NCBI GenBank assembly: GCA_009760855.2
Contig: WPIO01000060.1
Location: 2,354,001-2,418,000 of the forward strand
DNA: 64,000 bases
Reading direction: 5' to 3'
DNA from: Cristatella mucedo
Taxonomy: Eukaryota > Bryozoa > Phylactolaemata > Cristatellidae
The position numbers were made by a program, and so were the translations under genes. Numbering within the stretch: the stretch's first letter is position 1; every line of letters begins with the position of its first letter. Under the pieces are notes generated by a model. That model had not been told where the DNA came from, ran no database searches, and saw only the letters and a list, made by a program, of their open reading frames with translations. This document shows, piece after piece, positions 1-9,158 of this stretch.

Positions 1-3000
1 AAGGAAAGTAGAGGAGTGGTTAGAAAAAAGTTCTAATTGGATTACAGTTGGCATTAATGCTATTTATGCAAAGTTTTCTTATTTTCGTCATAAATTCGGT
101 GGCAGTTATTTACCAATGCCAAAAGGATTAGAAAAGAAGAGATCAACAATAAATATAAAGAATGAATCCGATAATCTTTGTGCTTTATGGTGCGTGTTAA
201 GGTTTCTTCACTCGAGAGATAATCATCCAGAATCTAGTGATGATTTAAAAGAAACATTATATGAGAAATATTCACAGCATCTAAAGAGAATAGAAGAGTT
301 GTTCAATATTAAGGATGAATATTCTTCAATTGCATTAAATGTTACTGATATTCCTCATTTAGCTGAATTATTAATTATAACTAATAATGTTTACGAATAT
401 GAAATAAAGTTCTAACACCACTTATAGTAGTTGATGAAGAGAAAGAGAAACATTTAGATCTTCTTCTGTATAGTACTCCAAATAAAAGTAATTTTCATTA
501 TGTAATTATTAAAAACTTCAATGGTTTATGTAGAAGTAGCAAAGGATATGGAACACAGCTTACGTGTAAAAGATGTTTGTGTAGATCTTACTCTAAAGAT
601 AAACTAGAATCACATGTTGATGCTTGCAAACGTGGAAATGATGGCAAATCTAGAATAGGAATGCCAAGTGCAGATAGTAAAAAAGGAGATAAATGTTATT
701 TTAGTGATTATGCTAAAACTTTGTAGTGTCCTTATGTTGCTTATGCAGAATTTGAATGCTTACTTACAAGCGTTAGAAAAACAGATAAAGAAGATCCTAC
801 TACCCCACAAGGTACTTTTTAAAAGCATATTCCTTATTCATCCGCTTATGCTATTATTGATTATAAAGGTGAACAAATGAAACCTAAATTGTTCAGGGGT
901 CCAAATAATGTTAGAGATCTATTAAAAAAAGATTTTGAAAAGATAAAAAATGATATGCAACCTATTCTTGATAAATACAATAAATTTGATTATGAAAAAT
1001 TTACTGAAAAACATAAACATAATTTTGATAAAGCAACTGTTTGTCATATTTGTAATTTGGATTTAAATGGCGATACAGTTTTAGATCATTGTCGTTTAAC
1101 AGGAAAGTATAGGGGTGCTGCACATAATGTTTGCAACTTAAATCAAAGCATGAATCCTAAAAAGTTTAAATTTCCAGTATTTACTCACAACTTAAAAGGT
1201 TACGATTCTCATTTATTAGTACAAGAGCTATTGCAAATAACATGGAGAAATATATAAACATTGAAATTGGTTCACTTAGTTTTAAAGACTCTTTACAAAT
1301 GCAGCAAAAAAGATTAGCAGATCTTGTCAACAATGTTGTTAAATCAGATAAACCATTAACACAAACAAGAAATTACTTTTCTATATTAGATAATAACGAA
1401 TTCAATCTATTAAAAGAGAAAGGTATATTGCCTTATGAATATACAGACTCATTTCAAGATTCAAAGATAAGAAATCACCAGATAAAAACAGTTTGTATAG
1501 CACATTAAATTATACAAACATAGATGAAAAAGATTATGTTCGTGTTGAGAAAGTTTGGGAGTTGATGAAGAAAATAGATCCAAACACTGAAGATATGTTA
1601 GGAAAGTGCAGTGATATTTATCTACTTATGGATGTTCTTTTACTGGCTCATGTATTTCAACATTTTAGACATTTGTCAAAGGAAATAGATGGATTAGATC
1701 CTGCCAATTTTCTTACTGCTCCAGGTTTGACTTGGTCAGCAGGTTTGAGAGATTCAAAGGTTAGACTAGATTTATCAACAGACTTTGAACAGTTTGATTT
1801 CTTTGAAAGTGCAATAAGAGGAGGAATAACTCAATCATCATGTAGATTTGTTAAAGCTAATAATGAAATGGTATCTAATTATGATAAAGAAAAAGAAAAA
1901 GATAAAGAAAAGAGTTGGTTACTTTATGTTGATGCTAATTCATTATATGGTACAGCAAAGACACAAGCACTTCCAATTTCTGATTTCAAGTTTTTAGATG
2001 ATAATCAAATAAAAAAGTTTACAACTAAAAAGATATTATCGTTAAAAAAGATGCTAAACTGGTTATGCTTTTGAAGTAGATATGCACTGTCCAAAAGAAT
2101 TACACGACACTTACTCCGATTATCCTATTCTACCAATTAGAAGAAAATTAGATGTTGAAGAATACTCTGACTATCAAAAGAAAATGTTACTAAAAAATAA
2201 TAAGAAAAAAATCGATGATTGTAAAAGTAAAGTTGAAAAACTTCATGTTAATCTAGAACCAAAGGTTAAATATGTTATCCATTATAGAAATCTACAACTT
2301 GCAATTGAGAGGGGATATGTATTAAGGAAGATACATAGAGTAATGAGTTTTACACAAAGTAAATGGTTGAGTGAATATATAACTAATAACATTGAGATGA
2401 GAAAGAAAGCAAAGGATGATTTTGAAAAAGAATATTATAAGCTTAAAACAATGCATTCTTTGGAAAGACAATGAAAAATGTTAGAGAAAGAGTAAACATT
2501 GAATTTTTGTATTTGAAATATGATAAGGATGTTTCAGTTTCAGATAAAAGAGTAATGAGTGCAAGGTTTAAAGATAGAAGGTTGTTTAATCGAGATTTAG
2601 TTGGAATTGAAACAACAAAAGCAGAGATCTGTCTTGATAAACCTATTTATTTAGGTATTACAATTCTAAATATTTCAAAACTAATAATGCAAGATTTCTA
2701 TTATAACACAATAAAAGATTATTATAATAATAAAGTAACACTTTCATATACTGATACGGATTCTTTAGTAATGCAAATAAATACTGATAATGTTTACAAA
2801 GATTTTTTAAACTATTTGGATAATTTAGATGTGGCTCATTATCCTTTGAATCATGATATATGGAAATTAGAAGAAGCAGAAAAAGTTAATCATGCTAAAA
2901 AAGGTTCTTTAGGGAAATTCAAAGATGAGATATGTGATAAATATACAATTGATCCTAAAACTAAAGATTTTATTAGAGATGAGAAAGGTGACATGATAGA

Positions 3001-3358
3001 AAAATCAATTGTACTTGATGAGGGTGTTTTCCTAAGACCATAACTTTATTCAATGCAGATAGCTATAAAGAAAGATACAGGAATCGAAGTCAAATCTGCA
3101 GTTAAAAAAGCAAAAGGAACAAAGATAAATGTAGTGAAAAAGTGTTTGATGCATGCCGATTATGTTGGTTGTCTTAAAACTGGTTAGGATGTTTATTGCA
3201 ATCAATCAAGATTTCAATCTAGAAACCAGCAAATTTTCACTATAACACAATCTAAAAAAGCCCTATCAGTATTTGACTCAAAAAGGTATTGGTTAGACTG
3301 TGGAAATCATAGTTACTGTTACGGTCACAATAGGATAAAAGAGTCTGCAGGTCGTTGA
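1..3358 (+). pseudogene. Protein-primed family B DNA polymerase (Polinton/adintovirus type), 5'-truncated by the window edge, broken
   Basis: This is the replicative polymerase of the element, of the kind that starts synthesis from a terminal protein. The frame is open from base 2, so the gene begins outside the window. Seen in order: an N-terminal region with LCALWCVLRFL; a CxxC zinc finger near 570-640; an Exo I-like motif AEFEC near 745; a zinc-binding CHICN...DHC block with KYRGAAHNVCN near 1040-1135; HNLKGYDSH near 1190 (Exo II); a YLLMDVLLL block near 1620; Pol A motif DANSLYG near 1930; HYRNLQLA near 2280; and Pol C motif YTDTDSL near 2750. The C-terminal block KKAKGTK lies near 3104. 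Breaks: frameshifts near 416, 860, 1245, 1500, 2060, 2465; in-frame stops at 724, 829, about 3041 and 3187. The Pol B (NSxYG-type) segment falls on the 2465 frameshift and is not intact. The first Exo I acidic residue is Glu where Asp is usual. The gene is inactive as it stands. Confidence 0.93.
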
Positions 3359-3375
3359 AAAACTTGTAATATTAG

Positions 3376-3380
3376 TATAG
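3376..3380 (+). promoter_or_regulatory. TATAG start-proximal motif
   Basis: TATAG lies directly before the ATG at 3381. The same motif recurs before other genes of the element. A promoter or initiator role is inferred from recurrence only. Confidence 0.4.
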
Positions 3381-3533
3381 ATGCCAAAAAGGAAGATTGA
3401 AAATACCAAACCATTACCAGTAAAGAAAGTTTTATTTTCAGATAAAAAGGAAAAGGAATTAGATAAAAAACGTGTTGGCTTATAAGAAGAAGTAGAACTA
3501 TACGAGTCAATGGGGAAATTAAAAATATATTAA
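3381..3533 (+). pseudogene. Small lysine-rich protein, internal stop
   Basis: This is a 50-codon frame starting MPKRKIENTK directly after a TATAG motif and rich in Lys. A TAA at 3483-3485 splits it. It follows the polymerase by about 20 bases. No family was recognised. Small size and basic charge would suit a DNA-binding or core protein, but that is inference. The TATAG-ATG arrangement shared with neighbouring genes is the main reason for listing it. Confidence 0.4.
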
Positions 3534-3551
3534 AAAAAATATTTTCACTAT

Positions 3552-3556
3552 TATAG
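3552..3556 (+). promoter_or_regulatory. TATAG start-proximal motif
   Basis: TATAG sits 1 base before the ATG at 3558 of the acidic protein gene. Confidence 0.4.
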
Positions 3557-3557
3557 G

Positions 3558-3878
3558 ATGGATCCCAAAGAAGATTCTCATTCTATTACCAGCTCTGATA
3601 GTGAATCCGAATATTCAGAAGATTCAATCGATGATCCTGATTATCAAATGGAAACAGAAGAGGAATCTGAGTCTTACGAGTCTGAAGCTTCCTCATACAT
3701 GGATTCTGACTCAGATGATGAGGTAGATCTAGAAGAACTTCTATTTGGTAAACATTATGAAGATCTTACTGAAGAAAAAGTCAAATCATATGAAGAATTC
3801 CTTGAAGGATATGTAGATGAACCTGAAGAGATTTTATTTCAATTAAATAAAATTATCTTTTCATATAAAGAAAATTGA
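3558..3878 (+). CDS. Highly acidic Ser/Asp/Glu-rich protein, unknown function
   Basis: This is an intact frame of 106 residues, among the few unbroken ones in the element. Residues 1-60 are nearly all Ser, Asp, Glu and Tyr (for example SDSESEYSEDSIDD), with many acidic Ser sites of casein-kinase-2 type. Residues 60-106 are less biased and could form helices (LEELLFGKHYEDLTEEKVKSYEEF begins this part). Its ATG follows TATAGG by one base. It ends in TGA; a TAG follows six codons later. Acidic low-complexity proteins in DNA viruses often act as transcription or chromatin modulators, but nothing here proves a role. Confidence 0.6.
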   Translation: MDPKEDSHSITSSDSESEYSEDSIDDPDYQMETEEESESYESEASSYMDSDSDDEVDLEELLFGKHYEDLTEEKVKSYEEFLEGYVDEPEEILFQLNKIIFSYKEN

Positions 3879-3915
3879 TGTATCAAGAGTTTTTAGTTGT
3901 TAACAATCTAGAGAA

Positions 3916-4134
3916 ATGGCAATGAAAATCTGTCTTCAAAAACTTAAAGGAGAAGATCAACGAATAGTGAAACATTCACTTGATAAACTTATTCCAGATA
4001 TTGATAGTTCATATATTAGTATTCTTATATAAATATGTGATAAACTAATGGAAAGTCGTAGTAAGATAAATGAGATGCTTATAGAATCAAATACAAAATC
4101 CAAAACCACAAAGACAGGAGTTCAAATTGATTAA
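3916..4134 (+). pseudogene. Small protein of about 72 codons, internal stop, unknown
   Basis: The frame begins MAMKICLQKLKGEDQ and ends GVQID; a TAA at about 4030 interrupts it. The second half looks helical and Lys-rich. It lies 37 bases after the acidic gene, in the same direction. No family was recognised. It is listed because the frame is sensible on both sides of the stop and fits the compact gene packing. Confidence 0.4.
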
Positions 4135-4274
4135 TTTTATTATATATATTTCAGAAAGTATAAAATTAAAATTGATGACAGTCTTAAAATTAATGTATAT
4201 CTTTATTTTACTAAATTACCTGATTCAGTTATTGTATCTTTAATTTGTATGTCCATGTAATTTTTTTATTATAA

Positions 4275-4279
4275 TATAG
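4275..4279 (+). promoter_or_regulatory. TATAG start-proximal motif
   Basis: TATAG lies 3 bases before the ATG at 4283 (ataatataggaaatg). Confidence 0.4.
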
Positions 4280-4282
4280 GAA

Positions 4283-4761
4283 ATGGAAGCAATTACTGAC
4301 CCAATGCTAGCAACTTCTGCAGTAGCACTTAAATATAATGTAGATTATCTTGCTAGGTCAAGAATGTCAGCACATGATTACCAACAGCTCAGTTCTGATG
4401 TTTCAAATATGACTGATGACTCTATTAGGAAATTCTATCTTGATGAAGCAGATATTGAAGCACAAAGAATTATTAGTGCTGGGCAAACTGAAGTTCTATC
4501 AGGTCTTGAGTCAAGAGTTAGATCTAAAGTTGATGCTCTCCTCAACGACCCTAGTGAAATTGCTGATTATACGACTTGGATTGCATCACAACTTCCAACA
4601 CTCTCTACAGTCATATCTGGAGTATCTGGTATTAAACTTGACATCTCTGGAATTGTTAAAGATGAGTGTTATGCAGTTCTTCCAAGTATTAGTGAGGGTA
4701 AGTGTGCAAAAAAAAGGCAGCTGAGGCAGCACTAGCACAACTTGATCCAAGTGTAGTTTAA
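4283..4761 (+). pseudogene. Unknown element protein, about 159 codons, one frameshift
   Basis: This begins MEAITDPMLATSAVALKYN after a TATAG motif. It is mostly helical and well mixed in composition, with SGVSGIKLDISGIV near residues 110-125 and a Lys/Ala-rich end. The only break is at an A8 run near 4708: read straight on it ends at 4735, while the neighbouring frame stays open to 4761 with an Ala/Leu-rich tail. A single indel in a homopolymer could be a sequencing error. No homologous family was recognised. Small virion or regulatory protein are both possible. Confidence 0.5.
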
Positions 4762-4797
4762 TTAATTTAAATAAAAAATAAAAACAATATGTAAAAA

Positions 4798-5184
4798 ATG
4801 AATGTTGACACAAGAAGTCAAGATTGTCTTGAAGAAGTACTAGGTCAACAGTATTCAAACTTTAAAATCTGTTTCATCCAATCGGTAAAACAAAAACATC
4901 AGATCAACTTTATTAGATGCTTTAAAACTAGTATTAGAATATAAAGCACTTAGAATTAATCACTCTGAACAATAAATAGCAAGTATATTCGCTAAAGTAA
5001 GAGATGGTTCAATCTTTGAAGAGTTCCTTAAAGACTTAAAAATAGAAAAAATTAATAGTATGAAGTCTGAAGCTTACTCTAAAAAATAGAACTAACTAAA
5101 CAAATAAAGAAAGAGATAGATGCAGGAAAGAGTTTTGATATACCTGAAGAATTGATTAAAGAGACTATGGATTGGAAGATTTAA
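4798..5184 (+). pseudogene. Unknown small element gene, frameshifted
   Basis: This starts MNVDTRSQDCLEEVLGQQYS at 4798. It shifts frame near 4870 and carries a TAA near 4971 and a TAG near 5087. The downstream pieces are charged and helical (DGSIFEEFLKDLKIEKI; ELTKQIKKEID). It ends at TAA 5182-5184, which overlaps the stop of the convergent - strand gene, so the two genes share a TTAA tail-to-tail. No family was recognised. Confidence 0.4.
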
Positions 5185-5640
5185 ATATCTGAAATATTAG
5201 GATTAACATATATTTTTACTCCATCTGTTTTATCCATCGATGCTGAAGGAGAGTAATAAACTTCTTTAACTAATCCAATCTCAATATAATCTGTATCAGT
5301 TGGTGCTGTAATGTATGGACTATTTAAAACTGGATAGATAACACTAAAATTAATAGTAGTTTTGTATGGAGTATTTGAAATAGTAAAATTAGATGGCAAA
5401 CTGTTTAATTAAATCATATCATCAACAACACCATAAAATCTTAGTTTGAATTAAGATTTAAACCTTGGATTATAAGCAATCTTATGATAAAGGTTTCTAA
5501 CTATAATATCACTATCTGTTGGGTTTTCAATAGTAATAGTAATATTTGCTTTCATAACACTAAATGAAACACTAATCATTCCTGCAAATTTATACGAATA
5601 ATTATAATAAATTTATTTAGAAACTGTATACTTAGAAAAT
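5181..5640 (-). pseudogene. Beta-rich unknown protein, possible fibre or capsid accessory
   Basis: Read on the - strand, a frame runs from about 5640 to the TAA at 5181-5183 with two in-frame TAA codons (near 5446 and 5404) and one shift near 5590. The sequence alternates Thr, Ile, Val and Asn (KANITITIENPTDSD; NFSVIYPVLNSPYITAP) and has no long helices, as expected for a beta-sandwich. It follows two fibre-like genes on the same strand and may be a distal domain or a separate virion protein. The start is not fixed; the first internal Met is near 5574. Confidence 0.4.
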
Positions 5641-5744
5641 CAAAAAAATTACTACCACCATCAGTTGCATTGTTTATATCACTTACTTTTATTTATATTA
5701 TTATGTCGGTTTTTTATTTTTATATCAGATAGTTAAGCTAAAAT

Positions 5745-6270
5745 TTATTTTCCACTGCTAGAAGAAGAAAATGCTTGTGTTGATGCACCTAAATTACTTA
5801 CACTGTGTAAAGTTAAATTACCCCAATATCCAATAAATCCGGTATTACTTATAAACGTTCTAACAAATGGTAAGCTTCCACATTTCAAGTAGAAATGATG
5901 TATATACTTATTTGCAATTACATCAGTTGGAGAACAATTATTAAAATTTGGTTCTCTTCAATTCATTATTAGTCTTTCAACACTTACTGTTTCATCTTGT
6001 TTATACATACCAGTTTTTGTATCAACATATTGTTTTGTAGCAATATCTCTTTCATTAACAGGATCTGATATTCCTGCATATTTTGTTTGAGTTTGCAGAT
6101 AAATGACCAGTTATTTGTTGATCTGAAACTGAATCTTTTCTTGGATAATTATTGTCAGCAAATGATTTATTAACTGTTTCTAATGTATCAGCGATTTCAC
6201 CAAGATTTTTTATTCTATTTCAATCAAAGTTCAAAGTTCTATCCATTTGTAAATCTGTTTTACTAAGCAT
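5745..6270 (-). pseudogene. Tail-fibre-like repeat protein (short paralogue)
   Basis: The start ATG at 6268-6270 (- strand) lies directly after the TAA of the preceding - strand gene (TAAAATG). The protein opens MLSKTDLQMDRTLNF and contains one copy of the repeat ISDPVNERDIATKQYVDTK, the same pattern as the fibre-like gene at 16005. It ends with a Ser-rich tail before TAA at 5745. Breaks: TGA codons at 6220-6222 and 5958-5960 and a frameshift near 6100. Repeats of the form N-P-x-(D/N)-A-x-x-K-x-Y-V-D-x-K are typical of phage and virus fibre shafts, so a receptor-binding or spike role is inferred. Confidence 0.55.
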
Positions 6271-6271
6271 T

Positions 6272-7070
6272 TTAATGTGTTGCTATATTAAGTGTTACAT
6301 TTATTGTTTTATTAAATAAATCTTGTGTAGACACAAATATAAAACTCTCTACTATTGTCTTAGTTGGATCTAGAGAATAACCTCCAAACAAGTGAAAAGG
6401 ATATTATTTTGCATTTATTCAATTTGTCGGAAAAGGAATAATAATTTTGTTAAATTTGGAGTTAATGAATATATTGCTGAAAGTACTAATATACCTCTAG
6501 GTACAGAAATATCTCCTAATGCACTAATCCATTTTCCATCATACGTTAAATTTTCAATTGTTGTTTGTAATGAACCATCAATAACGCCAGTAAAATGTAT
6601 AACTGCTACATTTCCATCCGTAATTCTATTTAGATAATCAAGATTAACACCATCATTAAGATTAACAGGATCATTTTTCAATTTTAATAAAATTATTTCG
6701 CATGTTTAAATTACCATTAACTGTTCCTCCATGTAAATTAAGAAAGTTGTCATCGATATACTTTTTATTTGGAACAATATAATCTAAGTCTGAGTTTCCT
6801 CCATTTGCAGGTATTTGTGATCTAACAGTACATTTACAGTTAATTTTCCTCTAATCGTTCCACCAGTAATTGGTAATTTAGTGTCAGCATAATCTTTCGT
6901 TGCAGCATCACTAGGATTTATGGGATTAGCAAGATCTACTATTCTAAAATTGTTCAAATCAATATCTCCATCATTTGTAGTTGATCTAGAAATCTTTGTA
7001 ACAAAGTTAGTATCGATATACTTTGTGTTTACTGCATCACCAGCGTCAACAGGATCACCTACATTTTTTT
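6272..7070 (-). pseudogene. Tail-fibre-like repeat protein (long paralogue), N-terminus missing
   Basis: On the - strand this reads from about 7070 down to TAA at 6272-6274. It holds at least three shaft repeats: NVGDPVDAGDAVNTKYIDT, VDLANPINPSDAATKDYADTK and a third ending NKKYIDDNF, followed by a different C-terminal region (near 6650-6280) with VIHFTGVIDGSL and FGGYSLDPTKT. The first visible repeat starts mid-unit and no Met is nearby, so the 5' end is lost at the junction with the + strand phospholipase fragment. Frameshifts lie near 6828, 6680 and 6450; a TGA sits at 6419-6421 and a TAA near 6405. A receptor-binding spike role is inferred from the repeats. Confidence 0.6.
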
Positions 7071-7587
7071 AATGGTGGGAAAGAGTTTCATTTGAAACTG
7101 CCAAAAGGTGTTCAATCAGAATTCGTACCAGGTGGCTCATTCAATGATACAGGAAAATATAGTTATGTTGGGCACGGCACACAGTTTAGAAAACGTATGG
7201 ATCAAGGATACACCGGTGTAAATGATTTAGATGCACGTGCTTTAATCCATGACAATGATTATACAGAGACAAGTAATTTACCCTAACCAAAAAGGACTGA
7301 AATAAGAAATGTATCTGATCTTGTTCTTGCTGAATCTGCTGCTAGGATTGCATTGGATCCCAAACAACCGTCATACGTTCGTGAAGATGCTAAAACAGTG
7401 TCGGCTATAATTAAGTGCTAAGGCTAAACTTGGCCTTGGTCTTGTTCGTGAAAGTATTTTAGATAGTAAAATTGCAATGGAATTCTTAAAAGATAGAGTA
7501 TCAAATCCATCAAGTATAAGTAAGATAACTAATTATGCAAAGAATCTTGTTGATAAAATATTATTTATAAGTAAAAAAAAGATGTAA
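7071..7587 (+). pseudogene. Virion protein with parvovirus-type phospholipase A2 motif
   Basis: Near 7110-7265 the frame shows FVPGGSFNDTG, YVGHGTQ and LDARALIHDNDY. This is the order of the calcium loop and the HD-x-x-Y catalytic helix of parvovirus VP1-unique-region phospholipase A2; the His-Asp pair is present. Such domains help some viruses leave endosomes and have been reported in adintovirus-like elements. Downstream helical sequence (VLAESAARIALDPKQ) has Ala/Lys-rich repeats. Breaks: TAA at about 7284 and a frameshift near 7420, after which a frame stays open to TAA 7585. No start codon is visible: the + frame emerges from sequence that is antisense fibre gene, so the N-terminus is missing. 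Confidence 0.65.
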
Positions 7588-7637
7588 TTTTTCTTTTGTT
7601 TTGTTTTGTTTTTATGTGTTTTTGTTTTTAGTTTCTA

Positions 7638-8143
7638 TTAATCAGCAGGATTAAACTTATCTTGTTTCTTATCTACAGAATACACTTTAACTTTTTCAAG
7701 TTTCAATCTAATATTAAGTTTTTCTTTTGATTTATAAGTATCTTTAGTAACGTATCCTCAATCTAAAATACCAGTAACAGTAAAGTCATTACCAAATTTT
7801 TGAATTATTTCAGCAACACTACCGAATTTCGTTTGCTTGTTCTTTTTATCAAAGAATATACTTGGTTTCATACCAAATGCAATTCTTATACCAATAGTTG
7901 AACGTACTTGGTATCCACTGTGCTCAAGCTTCATACTTGCTCTATTAGCAATATCTTCGAGAACAGGCCTCATATCTTCTGTAATATTAATCCATGCATT
8001 AAAATAAGGTTTATAATCTTTACTCATTTTCTCTTCAATATGAACGCGTGCTGGTTTTCATTTAGGAATTACAACAGAGGCATTTTCAAGTACTACGAAT
8101 TTTTTATTTTCAATTTCTATACAAGGGAAAGAAAATGTTTAAA
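7638..8143 (-). pseudogene. Unknown conserved-looking element protein, about 160 residues
   Basis: A single - strand frame runs from a TAA near 8150 to the TAA at 7638-7640, broken only by two TGA codons (8058-8060 and 7758-7760). The only clear Met in frame is at 8027 (MSKDYKPYFNAWINI). The sequence upstream of it (IEIENKKFVVLENASVVIP) is well formed, so the true start may lie in a part now lost. The middle has a basic amphipathic stretch (GYQVRSTIGIRIAFGMK) and the end is Lys-rich (LNIRLKLEKVKVYSV). No family was recognised. It lies just after the protease gene on the same strand. Confidence 0.5.
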
Positions 8144-8701
8144 TTAAAATAATATTTTTATTGTAGATCCAAAATCTGATTCTTGCATTAGTTTTAAGAA
8201 GATTAGACACCTTCTTCCACAATCTGTTTGATTGTATTCTTGTAGCTTAAGTGTCTGAAATGTTGGTATTACACCAAAATAATTTATTACTTCTGGCATA
8301 GGTGGTGCACCGAATGAATCAAAGTAAAAACATTGTTTTCCCTCCTTTTTAAGTGCTACCCAGTGATATATTGCTTTTTGTGAATCACCAGTATTACAAA
8401 TAGGACTATCTTTTGTTACTGGTTTTGTCAGTTCATTTCTTGCAAACACACCTCTAAAGTTTTTTATATCTAATTCTTTTATATAATTATGTATTTCTAT
8501 ATCAGTTAAAGGTGTTGATTTTACTTTTTTTTAATTGATCAATAGTCTTTTTTAGTTCTACAATCATTTGTTCTTTATATGCACAACCACCAACTCCTGT
8601 ACCAGTATATCTATTAGCGCAACCTGAGAACTGTTTACTAAGTTTATTTGATATTCCTGCAAAGATAGCTGGTAAAGGTTTTAGACTCTTTTTTCTCTCA
8701 T
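8144..8701 (-). pseudogene. Adenovirus-type (Ulp1-like) cysteine protease, maturation protease
   Basis: This is the capsid-maturation protease of Polinton-like elements. The conserved core is in the 3' part: HWVALKK with the catalytic His, YFDSFGAPP with the acidic residue, and LQEYNQTDCGRRC with the oxyanion Gln and catalytic Cys. Upstream are LTDIEIHNYI and NFRGVFARNEL, usual for this family. The N-terminal third is Gly/Lys-rich (PLPAIFAGISNKLSKQFSG). The likely start is the ATG at 8701, preceded by TAGATAGA. Breaks: a frameshift near 8660 and another at the T8 run 8524-8531 (A8 on the coding strand). The catalytic residues are all present. Confidence 0.85.
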
Positions 8702-8714
8702 TCTATCTAAATCA

Positions 8715-9137
8715 TCATACATACCTTTCTTTACCTTTACTTACTTGATGTCTACCAGAACCTTTACTTACTTGATGTCTACCAGAACCTTTACTTACTT
8801 GATGTCTACCAGAACCTTTACTTACTTGATGTCTACCAGAACCTTTACTTACTTGATGTCTACCAGAATCTTTACTTACTTGATGTCTACCAGAACCTTT
8901 ACTTACTTGATGTCTACCAGAACCTTTACTTACTTGATGTCTACCAGAACCTTTACTTACTTGATGTCTACCAGAACCAATATCAGTTCTTAACTTAACG
9001 AACTTTGACTTCTTACTATCACAAATAGTACAAACACTTTTTAACATTCCTCTCATTCCTTTCGTACTATCTACTTCTACATATTCTTCATGGATTGTAT
9101 TTGTTGGATTTTTACACTTCAAACAATAAATTTCCAT
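8715..9137 (-). CDS. Zinc-ribbon protein with nine-fold SGRHQVSKG repeat
   Basis: This is an intact 140-residue frame. Residues 1-50 hold two CxxC knuckles (CLKC near residue 5 and CTIC near 36) with KSVCTICDSKKSKF, like short zinc-ribbon proteins of many large DNA viruses. Residues 52-133 are nine tandem copies of GSGRHQVSK, encoded by a 27-bp repeat (about 8745-8976), giving a strongly basic tail. The start codon at 9135-9137 diverges from the ATPase start at 9159 across a 21-base AT-rich spacer. Zinc plus basic tail suggests nucleic-acid binding. Copy number of the repeat may vary between alleles. Confidence 0.65.
   Translation of the reverse strand: MEIYCLKCKNPTNTIHEEYVEVDSTKGMRGMLKSVCTICDSKKSKFVKLRTDIGSGRHQVSKGSGRHQVSKGSGRHQVSKGSGRHQVSKDSGRHQVSKGSGRHQVSKGSGRHQVSKGSGRHQVSKGSGRHQVSKGKERYV
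8745..8976. repeat. 27-bp tandem repeat, about 8.6 copies
   Basis: The unit on the + strand reads ttacttgatgtctaccagaa plus seven bases. One unit differs (agaatc for agaacc near 8868). It is in frame and encodes the basic tail of the zinc-ribbon protein. Confidence 0.95.
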
Positions 9138-9158
9138 ATCTATTATAATATAGAAAAA
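9138..9158. promoter_or_regulatory. Shared spacer between divergent starts (zinc-ribbon and ATPase)
   Basis: Only 21 bases separate the - strand ATG (9135-9137) from the + strand ATG (9159). The spacer contains the near-palindrome TCTATTATAATATAGA, with TATAG (9149-9153) facing the ATPase. A bidirectional promoter is inferred. Confidence 0.5.

Noticed and set aside
8745-8976. CRISPR-like array
   Set aside because: The units are contiguous with no variable spacers, are in frame, and the context is eukaryotic.
8745-8993. + strand frame across the 27-bp repeat
   Set aside because: Shadow of the - strand zinc-ribbon gene, which has a sensible N-terminus and the shared promoter spacer.
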